64,000 nucleotides of DNA from Flavobacterium okayamense (lineage in GTDB: Bacteria > Bacteroidota > Bacteroidia > Flavobacteriales > Flavobacteriaceae). Shown here in pieces: positions 46,101 to 54,224 of the stretch; the first letter of the stretch is position 1; each line of letters opens with the position of its first letter. The DNA lies in contig NZ_AP024749.1 in NCBI RefSeq assembly GCF_019702945.1, positions 1,116,001-1,180,000 on the forward strand, written 5' to 3'. The notes beneath the pieces are model-generated. The model saw nothing but the letters and a program-made list of their open reading frames with translations. It did no database searches and had not been told where the DNA came from. The position numbers and the translations under genes were made by a program.

Positions 46101-46838
46101 CTAAAGTTGTTCACTTGTTTTTCCAAATCTTCTCTCTCTATTTTGATAGCTAATGATGGCTTCATATAAATTATTTTCATCAAAATCTGGCCATAACACA
46201 TCTGTAAAATAAAATTCTGCATATGCTATTTGCCATAATAAAAAATTGCTAATCCTATGCTCACCACTTGTTCTAATTACTAAGTCTACATCTGGTAAGT
46301 TATGGGTGTAAAGATGCTGATTAATAATTGTATCGTCAATAGCTTCAATAGAAATTATATTATTTTTAACTTTATCACTAATTTTTTTAACAGCTTTAAC
46401 GATTTCATCTCTAGAGCCGTAGCTTAAGGCTAAAGTTAATGTCATCCTTTTGTTTTCGGCTGTTTTTGAAATTACTTCTTCTAATTCTTGTTGAACTTTT
46501 GCAGGTAAATTTGTTAAATTCCCTATTGCATTTAAACGGATATCATTATCCTTTAATGTCTTTAATTCTTTCTTTAAAGAGGAAATTAAAAGCTTCATTA
46601 AAGTATCGACTTCAAACTTTGGTCTGTTCCAATTCTCCGTAGAAAAAGCATATAATGTCAAATTTTCAATACCTAATCTTGCACAAGTCTCAACAACAAC
46701 TCGTACAGATTTTGTCCCTTTTTCATGGCCTAATGTTCGTAATAAGCCTTGTTTTTTTGCCCAACGACCATTTCCGTCCATTATTATGGCAAGGTGCTTG
46801 GGTAAGGTTTTAATATTTATTTGACTTTTTAATTCCAT
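46101..46838 (-). CDS. uppS: Undecaprenyl diphosphate synthase (cis-prenyltransferase)
   Basis: 245 aa from the ATG at 46838, the normal size; the longer frame to 46910 runs into porG. It makes the C55 lipid carrier for cell-wall and surface polysaccharides. Motifs: LAIIMDGNGRWAKKQG near 15-30 with the catalytic Asp, HEKGTKSVRVVVETCARLGI, YAFSTENWNRP near 70-80, DLVIRTSGEHRISNFLLWQ near 192-210 and FTDVLWPDF near 217-225. It starts 2 bases after porG and ends 10 bases before bamA, so the block is one transcript. Confidence 0.96.
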   Translation of the reverse strand: MELKSQINIKTLPKHLAIIMDGNGRWAKKQGLLRTLGHEKGTKSVRVVVETCARLGIENLTLYAFSTENWNRPKFEVDTLMKLLISSLKKELKTLKDNDIRLNAIGNLTNLPAKVQQELEEVISKTAENKRMTLTLALSYGSRDEIVKAVKKISDKVKNNIISIEAIDDTIINQHLYTHNLPDVDLVIRTSGEHRISNFLLWQIAYAEFYFTDVLWPDFDENNLYEAIISYQNRERRFGKTSEQL

Positions 46839-46840
46839 TT

Positions 46841-47524
46841 TTATTCTGCGCAGAAACAAGGATTTTGTCCAAATGTATAAGTAAGGGTTAGCCCAGTAAA
46901 TACATACCAATCATTACTATTAAGGTTTCCAAAGCGTAATGATTCGAAATCATCATTTTTTGGATTACTTCCATCAAGGTTATCAGTAAGAGTCCATCGA
47001 ACTCCAATTTCTGCACCTAAAATTAAATTGTTTACGATTCTTGATTTTAATCCTACAATCATAGGAATTGCAAAATTACTATGCCTATAATCAATTTCAC
47101 TCTCTTTATTTATTATGTATAATTCGTTATAAATAAAATAACTTACTCCTGTGTAAACATAAGGGGTAAATTGAGTTCCCGACTCATGCAAGTTATATTC
47201 AAAAAAATTAAACTCTAAACCAGCAGAAAAATCATGTATGGTGTTTTCAAAAGAAAAACCTCTGAGATTTCTACTTGGTACATCGCTATCTATATCTCTT
47301 GATGATAATTTTCCAAACGTATAAGAAAAACGCCAAGCATGCCTGGTGCTTCGATTCCATTTGTATATAAAACCTATGGCTGGTTCATTAGGTTTTATGT
47401 AATCTGTCGGACCAATATCTCCTATGTAATTTGCGCCTCCAGCAAAAAGACCTAATTCATGTATTTGTGACTTAGCGCTAAAGACGTTAACAACCAGTAA
47501 TATGTAAAGGAAAAAATACCTCAT
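46841..47524 (-). CDS. porG: PorG-type T9SS outer membrane protein (DUF6089)
   Basis: 227 aa from the ATG at 47524, chosen because a TATATTTG box lies just upstream inside the longer frame and because this start gives a signal peptide (MRYFFLYILLVVNVFSAKSQ). The mature part is a small barrel beginning IHELGLFAGGANYIGDIGP, with GFIYKWNRSTRHAWRFSYTFG and YVYTGVSYFIYN. PorG-family proteins are outer-membrane parts of the type IX secretion machine tied to the PorK/N ring. It starts the tight porG-uppS-bamA run. Family call good; exact orthology inferred. Confidence 0.8.
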   Translation of the reverse strand: MRYFFLYILLVVNVFSAKSQIHELGLFAGGANYIGDIGPTDYIKPNEPAIGFIYKWNRSTRHAWRFSYTFGKLSSRDIDSDVPSRNLRGFSFENTIHDFSAGLEFNFFEYNLHESGTQFTPYVYTGVSYFIYNELYIINKESEIDYRHSNFAIPMIVGLKSRIVNNLILGAEIGVRWTLTDNLDGSNPKNDDFESLRFGNLNSNDWYVFTGLTLTYTFGQNPCFCAE

Positions 47525-47539
47525 TTTTAAAATAGTTTG

Positions 47540-47547
47540 CAAATATA
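47540..47547 (-). promoter_or_regulatory. Promoter -7 box TATATTTG for porG-uppS-bamA
   Basis: Reverse complement of CAAATATA, matching the consensus, followed by C and 15 bases before the porG ATG at 47524. It starts the envelope operon and sits in the 103-base gap after nadK. Confidence 0.6.
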
Positions 47548-47627
47548 ATAATATAGATTTCTTATCCATATTTTATAATGATTTTATTTTAAAAACGCAA
47601 AAATGAAAAGTGTGGTATAAAATGGGC

Positions 47628-48506
47628 TTAATTTCTTCTATCTTCTCCCCAAAGTAATTTTTTTCTTATCGTAGGTAAAAAGCCTTCTTTGTTAAATTCA
47701 ATTAGATTAATTTGAAAATTAGATTTTTTAATAAATAAGGTTGTTTCGTTATTTACAGATGTTATTCTGGAGTCTAAAGAAACTAAATATTCATTTTCTC
47801 TACCTGATACCGTTAACTTTATCTCAGTATTGTCTGGAATAACTAAAGGTCTTGCATTTAAATTATGAGGAGCTATTGGTGTAATAACTAAACTATTTAC
47901 TTCAGGTGTTAAAATAGGTCCGCCACAACTTAATGAATAACCTGTTGAACCTGTGGGTGTTGAAATAATTAAACCGTCAGCCCAATAAGAAGATAAATAT
48001 TCGTTGTCAAGAAACGTTTCAATTGTAATCATAGAAGTTGTATCTTTTCTAGAAACAGTAACTTCATTAAGTGCAAAATTTAAATCAATCAAATCAGGGT
48101 TTTTAGGTTCACATCTTAGACTTAATAATGAACGTTTGGAAATTTTATAATTTCCATTTATTACTTCATTTAAAAACTCTTCAATGTTTTCAATTTGAAC
48201 GGTTGCTAAAAAACCTAATCTTCCTGCATTAATACCTACAATGGGTATGTTTTTGTCTCGAACATACGTAACAGCCCTTAAAATTGTTCCATCACCTCCA
48301 ATACTTATTAAAGCAATAATTCCTTCTTCAAGTTCTTTATGATTACTAAAAGTATCTGCAGGAAATTTATCCTTTATTTTCAGATGACAATAGAATTGTT
48401 TTTCCACAACAACTTCAAAACCTTTGTTGTTCAGAAAAGTAATTACTTTTTCAACAATCTCATCTGTATTGTTCTGATAATATTGACCAAAAATGGCGAA
48501 CTTCAT
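47628..48506 (-). CDS. nadK: NAD kinase
   Basis: 292 aa. It phosphorylates NAD to NADP using ATP in the cytosol. The GGDGTILRAV motif near 73-82 is the diacylglycerol-kinase-type phosphate loop, NAGRLGFLATV near 98-108 and the signature ADGLIISTPTGSTGYSLSCGGPI near 176-198 are intact, and PHNLNARPLVIPD follows. It begins 10 bases downstream of the CBS-domain gene, a usual Flavobacterium order. Confidence 0.96.
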   Translation of the reverse strand: MKFAIFGQYYQNNTDEIVEKVITFLNNKGFEVVVEKQFYCHLKIKDKFPADTFSNHKELEEGIIALISIGGDGTILRAVTYVRDKNIPIVGINAGRLGFLATVQIENIEEFLNEVINGNYKISKRSLLSLRCEPKNPDLIDLNFALNEVTVSRKDTTSMITIETFLDNEYLSSYWADGLIISTPTGSTGYSLSCGGPILTPEVNSLVITPIAPHNLNARPLVIPDNTEIKLTVSGRENEYLVSLDSRITSVNNETTLFIKKSNFQINLIEFNKEGFLPTIRKKLLWGEDRRN

Positions 48507-48516
48507 AAGAGCGAAA

Positions 48517-49176
48517 TTAAATGTTGAGATATTTATCTAAATAATCAGATCTTTCTTTTAAATTTTGAAGATAAGAATCTTCTTGGTGTTCTGAAATTAT
48601 TTCGTATTCGTATCGTCTAAATGTTTGAATAATATCATTTAAGCTGCTTTGGCTAGTTTTAACAGTTACTTCAACATAATCTCCATCTACTTTTGAAACA
48701 AATAATCCTAAAAGTCGAGCGTTGTTGCTTTCAACAATTTGCGTGATTTGCCCCATTGAGTAATTTGTGATGTCTTTGCGAATAATTAAAATTCCACCAT
48801 CCTCTTTTAAGAAAGGGGTTTCGTGAAAAAAGCGAACTACATCTTCTAGTTCATAATATCCAAGGTAAGAATTTTTATCACTTAAAACAGGGACAATGTT
48901 AGTTTCATTTTGAGCAAATACCTCTAAAACATCAAGCCATATCATAGATGAGCGTACATAAAACCTTTCAAGTTCATATTTGTTGTCTTGAATTAAAGTC
49001 CTAGAGTCTAATAATTCAGCATCGTCTTTACTTAAGCTTCCAATGAAAACACCTTTTTCGACAACAGGGAAATGACTGTAATTTAAATCCAAAAAGAAAT
49101 CTTGTGCGTTTGCAATTGTCTCGCTAGCATCTAAGGGTTTAATATCTTTGTTAATATAATCGAAAAGTGTGTGCAT
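48517..49176 (-). CDS. CBS-domain protein (acetoin-utilisation AcuB-like)
   Basis: 219 aa with paired CBS domains in the first about 140 residues (LDASETIANAQDFFLDLNYSHFPVV near 16-40; FIGSLSKDDAELLD; IVPVLSDKNSYLGYYELEDVVRFF near 93-116) and an ACT-like C-terminal region (IVESNNARLLGLFVS near 147-161; VTVKTSQSSLNDIIQTFRRY near 173-192). CBS pairs sense adenine nucleotides; the target is unknown. It is conserved just upstream of nadK and divergent from pdxJ. Confidence 0.8.
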   Translation of the reverse strand: MHTLFDYINKDIKPLDASETIANAQDFFLDLNYSHFPVVEKGVFIGSLSKDDAELLDSRTLIQDNKYELERFYVRSSMIWLDVLEVFAQNETNIVPVLSDKNSYLGYYELEDVVRFFHETPFLKEDGGILIIRKDITNYSMGQITQIVESNNARLLGLFVSKVDGDYVEVTVKTSQSSLNDIIQTFRRYEYEIISEHQEDSYLQNLKERSDYLDKYLNI

Positions 49177-49238
49177 GTAAGCTTGTAATTTTTATGCAAA
49201 ATAATCAAAATTCGTCTATTTATGCTAGTTTTACTTTG

Positions 49239-49246
49239 TATTTTTG
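49239..49246 (+). promoter_or_regulatory. Promoter -7 box TATTTTTG for pdxJ
   Basis: TATTTTTG with an upstream TTTG cluster, 18 bases before the pdxJ ATG. Confidence 0.6.
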
Positions 49247-49264
49247 TAAAGAAATCTAATTAAA

Positions 49265-49978
49265 ATGACAAAATTATCAGTTAATATCAATAAAATTGCT
49301 ACCCTTAGAAATGCTCGTGGCGGTAATGTACCTAATTTATTAAAAGTTGCAGAAGATGTTCAAAAATTTGGAGCTCAAGGAGTTACGGTTCATCCAAGGC
49401 CAGATGAAAGACATATTCGTTATCAAGATGCTCGTGATTTAACATCGGTAGTATATACAGAATATAATATTGAAGGAAATCCACAACATAATTTTATTGA
49501 TTTGGTGCTAGAATGTAAACCAACACAAGTTACTTTAGTACCTGATGCTATTGGAGCATTAACTTCAAATGCGGGTTGGGATACTATTAAAAATAAAGCA
49601 TATTTAAAGGAAGTAATTTCAGAGTTTAAACGAAATAATATTAGGACATCAATTTTTGTTGATCCAATAACTCAAATGGTTGAAGGAGCAAAAGAAACAG
49701 GTACAGATAGAATTGAATTGTATACTGAAAGTTTTGCTCATGAATTTGGATTAGGAAACCAAAAGGGAATTCAGCCATATATTGATGCTGCTATTAGAGC
49801 AAACGAATTAGACTTAGGAATAAATGCAGGACACGATTTAAGCTTAGATAATATTAAATTCTTTAAAGATAATATTCCGGGTTTGTTGGAAGTTTCAATT
49901 GGTCATGCACTTATTTCCGAAGCTATATATTTAGGTTTAGAAAATGTGGTGAATATGTATTTGCAAAAATTAAAATAA
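49265..49978 (+). CDS. pdxJ: Pyridoxine 5'-phosphate synthase
   Basis: 237 aa, the family size. PdxJ condenses 1-deoxyxylulose 5-phosphate with 3-amino-2-oxopropyl phosphate to make pyridoxine 5'-phosphate. LSVNINKIATLRNARGG near 4-20, GVTVHPRPDERHIRYQD near 39-55 and the C-terminal GINAGHDLSLDNI near 201-213 are diagnostic, as is EVSIGHALISEAIYLGLE near the end. It overlaps the following hydrolase gene by one base (TAATG), so translation is coupled. No other vitamin B6 gene is present. Confidence 0.97.
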   Translation: MTKLSVNINKIATLRNARGGNVPNLLKVAEDVQKFGAQGVTVHPRPDERHIRYQDARDLTSVVYTEYNIEGNPQHNFIDLVLECKPTQVTLVPDAIGALTSNAGWDTIKNKAYLKEVISEFKRNNIRTSIFVDPITQMVEGAKETGTDRIELYTESFAHEFGLGNQKGIQPYIDAAIRANELDLGINAGHDLSLDNIKFFKDNIPGLLEVSIGHALISEAIYLGLENVVNMYLQKLK

Positions 49979-50748
49979 TGGAGTTGCTGTATTCTAAAAT
50001 TGAAGGCAAAGGAAAGCCTTTTTTAATTCTTCATGGTTTTTTAGGTATGTCTGATAACTGGAAAACTTTAGGTGGTCAATTTGCTGAGGAAGGATTTGAA
50101 GTTCATATGTTAGATATGCGTAATCACGGTAGAAGTTTTCATTCAGAAGATTTTTCATATGAAGTAATGGCACAAGATGTTGTTTATTATTGTGAACAAA
50201 ATAATTTAAATGACATTATTCTTTTGGGACATTCTATGGGTGGAAAAATTGCAATGCAAGTTGTAAGCGAAAAACCCGAATTAGTAAATAAATTAATTGT
50301 AGCCGATATTGGTCCGAAATATTACGCACCTCATCATCAGTTAATTTTAAAAGCATTAAATAGTGTTGATTTTTCAAAAAAGCCATCCCGAAAAGAGATT
50401 GAAGAGATTTTAAAAGAAAGTATAAAAGATTTTGGAACGCGCCAATTTTTATTGAAAAGTTTGTACTGGAAGAATTCTGACGAATTAGCTTTTAGATTTA
50501 ATTTAGAAGTTTTTAATGAAAAAATACAAGAAGTAGGTAAGGCATTGTCTTCTGAAAGTAAATTTCTTAAACCTGCATTGTTTTTGAGAGGTGAAAAGTC
50601 AAATTATATTTTAGATGAAGACTTTTTGGTAATTCAACATCATTTTCCAAATGTAAAAATAAAGACAATTTCAAATGCGGGGCATTGGTTACATGCTGAA
50701 AATCCTGACGATTTCTACAAAGAAGTAATTGTATTTTTAAAAAAATAA
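49978..50748 (+). CDS. Alpha/beta-fold hydrolase (YbfF-like esterase)
   Basis: 256 aa. The catalytic serine is Ser86 in LLGHSMGGKIAM, with the oxyanion region ILHGFLGMSDNWKT near 17-30. The later Asp is near LRGEKSNYILDED and His in NAGHWLHAENPDDF near 231-244. Close relatives act on short-chain esters (YbfF type); the natural substrate is unknown. It is coupled to pdxJ by a one-base overlap. An AT-rich palindrome follows at 50753-50778. Confidence 0.88.
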   Translation: MELLYSKIEGKGKPFLILHGFLGMSDNWKTLGGQFAEEGFEVHMLDMRNHGRSFHSEDFSYEVMAQDVVYYCEQNNLNDIILLGHSMGGKIAMQVVSEKPELVNKLIVADIGPKYYAPHHQLILKALNSVDFSKKPSRKEIEEILKESIKDFGTRQFLLKSLYWKNSDELAFRFNLEVFNEKIQEVGKALSSESKFLKPALFLRGEKSNYILDEDFLVIQHHFPNVKIKTISNAGHWLHAENPDDFYKEVIVFLKK

Positions 50749-50752
50749 CTAA

Positions 50753-50778
50753 AATTTATTATGAATGCATAATAAATT
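50753..50778. repeat. AT-rich palindrome after the hydrolase gene
   Basis: AATTTATTATG and CATAATAAATT form an 11-bp perfect inverted repeat around AATG. It lacks a following T-run, so it may be a transcript 3' end structure or a DNA site. Confidence 0.6.
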
Positions 50779-50789
50779 AGGTCAAAAAA

Positions 50790-50819
50790 TTGTTAATTCC
50801 ATATTTTATTATAAATTTG
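50790..50819 (+). promoter_or_regulatory. Promoter TTG-N19-TAAATTTG for FadL-type gene
   Basis: A TTG (50790-50792) and a TAAATTTG (50812-50819) are spaced 19 bases apart, the full Bacteroidota promoter pattern, 43 bases before the start at 50862. Confidence 0.75.
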
Positions 50820-50861
50820 GGTAAATTTTAACAAAGAAATAAACTAACATTTTAAACTATT

Positions 50862-52106
50862 ATGAGAAAATTACTTTCTTTAACGCTTATGGCATTGGCA
50901 GGAAGTTCTATGTTTGCAGGAGGATATAGAGTAGCTATTCAAGGTCAAAAGCAATTAGCTATGGGGCATACTGGTGTTGCTGTAGTAAATAGTGCTGAGG
51001 TTGCTTTTTTTAATCCAGCAGGTATGGCTTACTTAGACAAGAAGTTTAATGTGTCTATTGGTGCTAATGGACTATTTGCTAAAACTAAATTTCAAAATTC
51101 TCAATATAATTGGGAGGCAACGACTGAAAATTTTGGTACACCATTTAGTGTTTATGCAACATATAGATTGACAGATTGGTTAACAGCTGGTTTAGCTGTA
51201 TATACACCTTATGGTAGTGCTGTTGAATGGGATAAAGGTTGGGAAGGTTCTCACTTAGTTAATAATATCGATTTAAAAGCAATATTTGTTCAGCCAACAG
51301 TTTCTGTTAGATTAGGAGAGCATTTTAGTGTTGGTGGTGGTCCAATTTACGCTACTGGAAGTGTAGAATTCAATAGAAATTTACAATACCAAGGAGGAGT
51401 TTTACAAAACTCAAATGTAACTTTAGATGCTAAAGGAATTAATGCATGGGGGTATAACATCGGTATGATGGTTAATCCATGTAAGTCTGTTCGTTTAGGT
51501 ATGAACTATCGTTCTGAGATTACAATGGAAGCTCGTGGAGGTGAAGCTACATACAGTGATGTGCCTGATTATGCGCAAGCTTTATTGCAAGATACTCAAT
51601 TTGATGCTGATTTACCATTACCAGCGGAGTTAACTACTGGATTGTCTGTTCAGTTAACCGATAAATGGTTAGTTGCTTTTGATTATAACTATACTATGTG
51701 GAATGCTTATAAGTCTTTAGATATTGCTTTTGCAAATGGAAGTTCTTCTTCAAATCCAAGAAATTATAAAAATTCTTCTACATATAGAGTAGGTACACAA
51801 TATAAAGCAAACGATAAATTTACTTTCAGAGCTGGATATTATTTTGACGAGAGTCCGGTTCAAGATGGTTATTTTGCACCTGAAACTCCTAGAAATGATT
51901 CAAATGCATTTACTGGAGGTTTAACTTATCAGTTAAGTGATAAATTAGGAATAGATGCATCATTCTTGTATATCCATTTTGATGAAATTGACAATTCTTA
52001 TAATCATTCAACAGATCCTATTACAGGGCAAGCAAATCCTGATTTTGGAGGAACATACAAATCTGTTGTATTTTCACCAGGTATAGGTATAACTTACGGT
52101 TTCTAA
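50862..52106 (+). CDS. OmpP1/FadL/TodX-family outer membrane transporter
   Basis: 414 aa. The signal peptide ends near SSMFAGG at residue 20. The mature protein starts GYRVAIQGQKQLAMGHTGVAVVNSAEVAFFNPAGMAYLD split across 21-59, which includes the NPAG motif of the FadL family. It then forms a 14-strand-type barrel with YATYRLTDWLTAGLAVYTPYG and ends in SVVFSPGIGITYGF. Members take up hydrophobic compounds such as long-chain fatty acids. The SGNH lipoprotein gene follows 16 bases later, so lipid handling is a likely shared theme. Confidence 0.9.
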   Translation: MRKLLSLTLMALAGSSMFAGGYRVAIQGQKQLAMGHTGVAVVNSAEVAFFNPAGMAYLDKKFNVSIGANGLFAKTKFQNSQYNWEATTENFGTPFSVYATYRLTDWLTAGLAVYTPYGSAVEWDKGWEGSHLVNNIDLKAIFVQPTVSVRLGEHFSVGGGPIYATGSVEFNRNLQYQGGVLQNSNVTLDAKGINAWGYNIGMMVNPCKSVRLGMNYRSEITMEARGGEATYSDVPDYAQALLQDTQFDADLPLPAELTTGLSVQLTDKWLVAFDYNYTMWNAYKSLDIAFANGSSSSNPRNYKNSSTYRVGTQYKANDKFTFRAGYYFDESPVQDGYFAPETPRNDSNAFTGGLTYQLSDKLGIDASFLYIHFDEIDNSYNHSTDPITGQANPDFGGTYKSVVFSPGIGITYGF

Positions 52107-52122
52107 TTTAAAAAAAAGGAAA

Positions 52123-53697
52123 ATGAAAAATAAATTTATATACTTAGCGGTTTTAGCAGCTGGATTCGCTTCATGTGAACCAGAATTTGAAAATTCAGTA
52201 GACGCTAATTACTCATCAGGAGAAGCTAACTTTACGTCATATGTTGCAATTGGGAATTCATTGACTGCTGGTTATATGGACGGAACTGTTTATAAGTCTG
52301 GCCAAATGAATTCATACCCTAATATGTTAGCACAACAGTTTTCATTAGTTGGTGGTGGAAGTTTTACACAACCTTCATATGCAGATGATGTTGATAATTT
52401 AGGAGGATTAACTTTAGGAGGTATACCAATTGGTTCTACCAGATTAGTAATTGATGCTTCACAAGGTGGTCCGGAAAATTTAGTAGGTTCGTCATCAATT
52501 GAAGTTTCAAATATTACAGCTGGTGCTGTAAATAATATGGGTGTTCCAGGAGCAAAGTCTTTTCACTTGCTTTCTAATACGTATGGTAATGTTGGTGGAG
52601 TTGCTGTAGGGACGGCAAACCCTTATTTTGTTCGTCATGCTTCATCTTCATCTGCTACTGTTTTAGGAGATGCAATGTCTTTAAATCCTACATTTTTTAC
52701 TTGTTGGATTGGAGCAAATGATGTTTTATCGTATGCAACATCTGGAGGTTCTGGTGTAGATAGAACTGGTGATGCTAATGTTGCTGGTTATGGACCAAAC
52801 GATATTACTGATCCTACAGCATTTGCAGGTGTTTACTCTACAATTATCGGAACGTTAACTTCAGGAGGTGCAAAAGGTGTTGTTGCTACAATTCCAAGTG
52901 TTACGTCAATTCCCTATTTTACAACTGTTCCTTTCGCACCATTGTCTCCTACGGCTTTAGGTGGTCAGGCTAATATTGATATGATTAATGCATCTTTATA
53001 TAATAATTTAGATGCAATTTTTACCGCATTTGGAGAGCCTAATAGAGTTAATCCATTGTCTGCGACATCGGCAAACCCAATATTAATCTATGATGCTGAT
53101 GCAATCGATAGATCTGCTCAAATTTCAGGAGCATTGCAAATGCAAGGTGTACCTATGGCTCAAGCTGATGTTTTAGGTGCTACATTTGGAAAAGCTAGAC
53201 AAACAACAGCTGCTGACTTAGTAGTGTTGCCAGCTTCATCTGTTATTGGAACAAATAATAGTACTGCTGTAGCAAACCCAGTTTTGGTTGGATTTGGAGC
53301 GGTAGTAAATGGTGTTACATATCCAATGGAAAATCAATGGGTTTTAACAGATGCTGAAAAAACAAAAGTTGCTAATGCTACAGCTGCTTATAATAACAGC
53401 ATTGTTAGTATTGCTAATATTAATGATATTGCTGTTATAGATGCAAATGCATTAATGAATCAATTAGTAACTGGATTAAGAATTGAAACGGGTCAGTTAT
53501 ATACGGCAAATTATTTTAGTGGTATCGCAACTGAAGGAGCTGTATTGTTCTCTTTAGATGGTGTTCATCCAAATGCTAGAGGATATGCTGTTATAGCAAA
53601 TGCTTTTATTAATACAATTAATGGTTACTATAAAGCTAATTTGCCATTAAAATATGTTAATGATTATCCAGGAACTCAAATTGTTGGTTCTAACTAA
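52123..53697 (+). CDS. SGNH/GDSL hydrolase-like lipoprotein
   Basis: 524 aa. The lipobox AAGFASC places the lipidated Cys at 18. The SGNH block I is YVAIGNSLTAGYMDG near 40-54 (Ser46 nucleophile), block III is WIGANDVLSYA near 191-201, and block V is LDGVHPNARGYAVIANAFI near 484-502 with the Asp-His pair. It is larger than typical SGNH esterases because of Ala/Gly/Ser/Thr-rich insertions. It is probably an outer-surface or periplasmic lipid/ester hydrolase. It is cotranscribed with the FadL-type transporter and closed by a terminator. Confidence 0.87.
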   Translation: MKNKFIYLAVLAAGFASCEPEFENSVDANYSSGEANFTSYVAIGNSLTAGYMDGTVYKSGQMNSYPNMLAQQFSLVGGGSFTQPSYADDVDNLGGLTLGGIPIGSTRLVIDASQGGPENLVGSSSIEVSNITAGAVNNMGVPGAKSFHLLSNTYGNVGGVAVGTANPYFVRHASSSSATVLGDAMSLNPTFFTCWIGANDVLSYATSGGSGVDRTGDANVAGYGPNDITDPTAFAGVYSTIIGTLTSGGAKGVVATIPSVTSIPYFTTVPFAPLSPTALGGQANIDMINASLYNNLDAIFTAFGEPNRVNPLSATSANPILIYDADAIDRSAQISGALQMQGVPMAQADVLGATFGKARQTTAADLVVLPASSVIGTNNSTAVANPVLVGFGAVVNGVTYPMENQWVLTDAEKTKVANATAAYNNSIVSIANINDIAVIDANALMNQLVTGLRIETGQLYTANYFSGIATEGAVLFSLDGVHPNARGYAVIANAFINTINGYYKANLPLKYVNDYPGTQIVGSN

Positions 53698-53719
53698 TCA
53701 TGTTGAATATAAAAATTAT

Positions 53720-53749
53720 AAAAAGACACCAAATTTGGTGTCTTTTTTA
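53720..53749 (+). terminator. Intrinsic terminator after SGNH lipoprotein gene
   Basis: AAAAAGACACCAAA/TTTGGTGTCTTTTTT perfect hairpin with T-run, about 22 bases past the stop. Confidence 0.93.
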
Positions 53750-53779
53750 TTATATTTAAATAAATAAAAAATATTTGAT

Positions 53780-54124
53780 ATGAATATGTTGATTAAACTT
53801 TTAATTACAACGGTACTGGTTGTCGTTATTTCACATTTTTTACCAGGAATATCAGTTGATAATTTTACCACAGCTTTAATTGTTGCTGTTGTTTTAGGAT
53901 TGTTAAATGTGTTTGTAAAGCCAATTTTGGTTTTTTTAACTATACCAGCAACTATAATTACTTTAGGGTTATTTCTTTTGGTAATTAATGCTGTGATAAT
54001 TATGTTGGGGGATTACTTTGTAGATGGATTTAGAGTTTCAGGATTTTGGAGTGCTTTGATTTTTAGTATAATACTTTCAATTGCACAATCAATTTTAAAT
54101 AAAATGTTGGTTGATGAGAAATAA
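53780..54124 (+). CDS. Phage holin family 4-type small membrane protein
   Basis: 114 aa with four hydrophobic segments (about 3-20, 27-47, 55-76, 88-108). The pattern VVLGLLNVFVKPILVFLTIPATIITLGLFLLVINA matches, split across 37-71, the PF04020 family (YvlD-like), with GFWSALIFSIILSIAQSILN near 93-112. The family name comes from similarity to holins, but it is a common chromosomal membrane protein of unknown role, and no phage genes are near. Confidence 0.85.
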   Translation: MNMLIKLLITTVLVVVISHFLPGISVDNFTTALIVAVVLGLLNVFVKPILVFLTIPATIITLGLFLLVINAVIIMLGDYFVDGFRVSGFWSALIFSIILSIAQSILNKMLVDEK

Positions 54125-54161
54125 ATTTTAGTATTCTGAACATCAATAAATTAAAAACTTG

Positions 54162-54198
54162 TTTGGGTTGTAAAAATTGTATAATTTTGCAACCCAAA
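54162..54198. repeat. 37-bp inverted repeat over the tig promoter
   Basis: TTTGGGTTG (54162-54170) is matched by CAACCCAAA (54190-54198); inner bases extend the pairing by a G-U and four A-T pairs. The -7 box TAATTTTG (54182-54189) lies in the right half. It could be an operator or a 3' transcript hairpin of the upstream gene. Confidence 0.75.
54182..54189 (+). promoter_or_regulatory. Promoter -7 box TAATTTTG for tig
   Basis: TAATTTTG followed by C, 35 bases before the tig ATG and within the inverted repeat. Confidence 0.6.
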
Positions 54199-54224
54199 TT
54201 TTATGACATTAAATTAAATATATA

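Noticed and set aside
53780..54124. Prophage remnant because of the holin-family protein
   Set aside because: The PF04020 family is widespread on chromosomes and no other phage-like gene is near.
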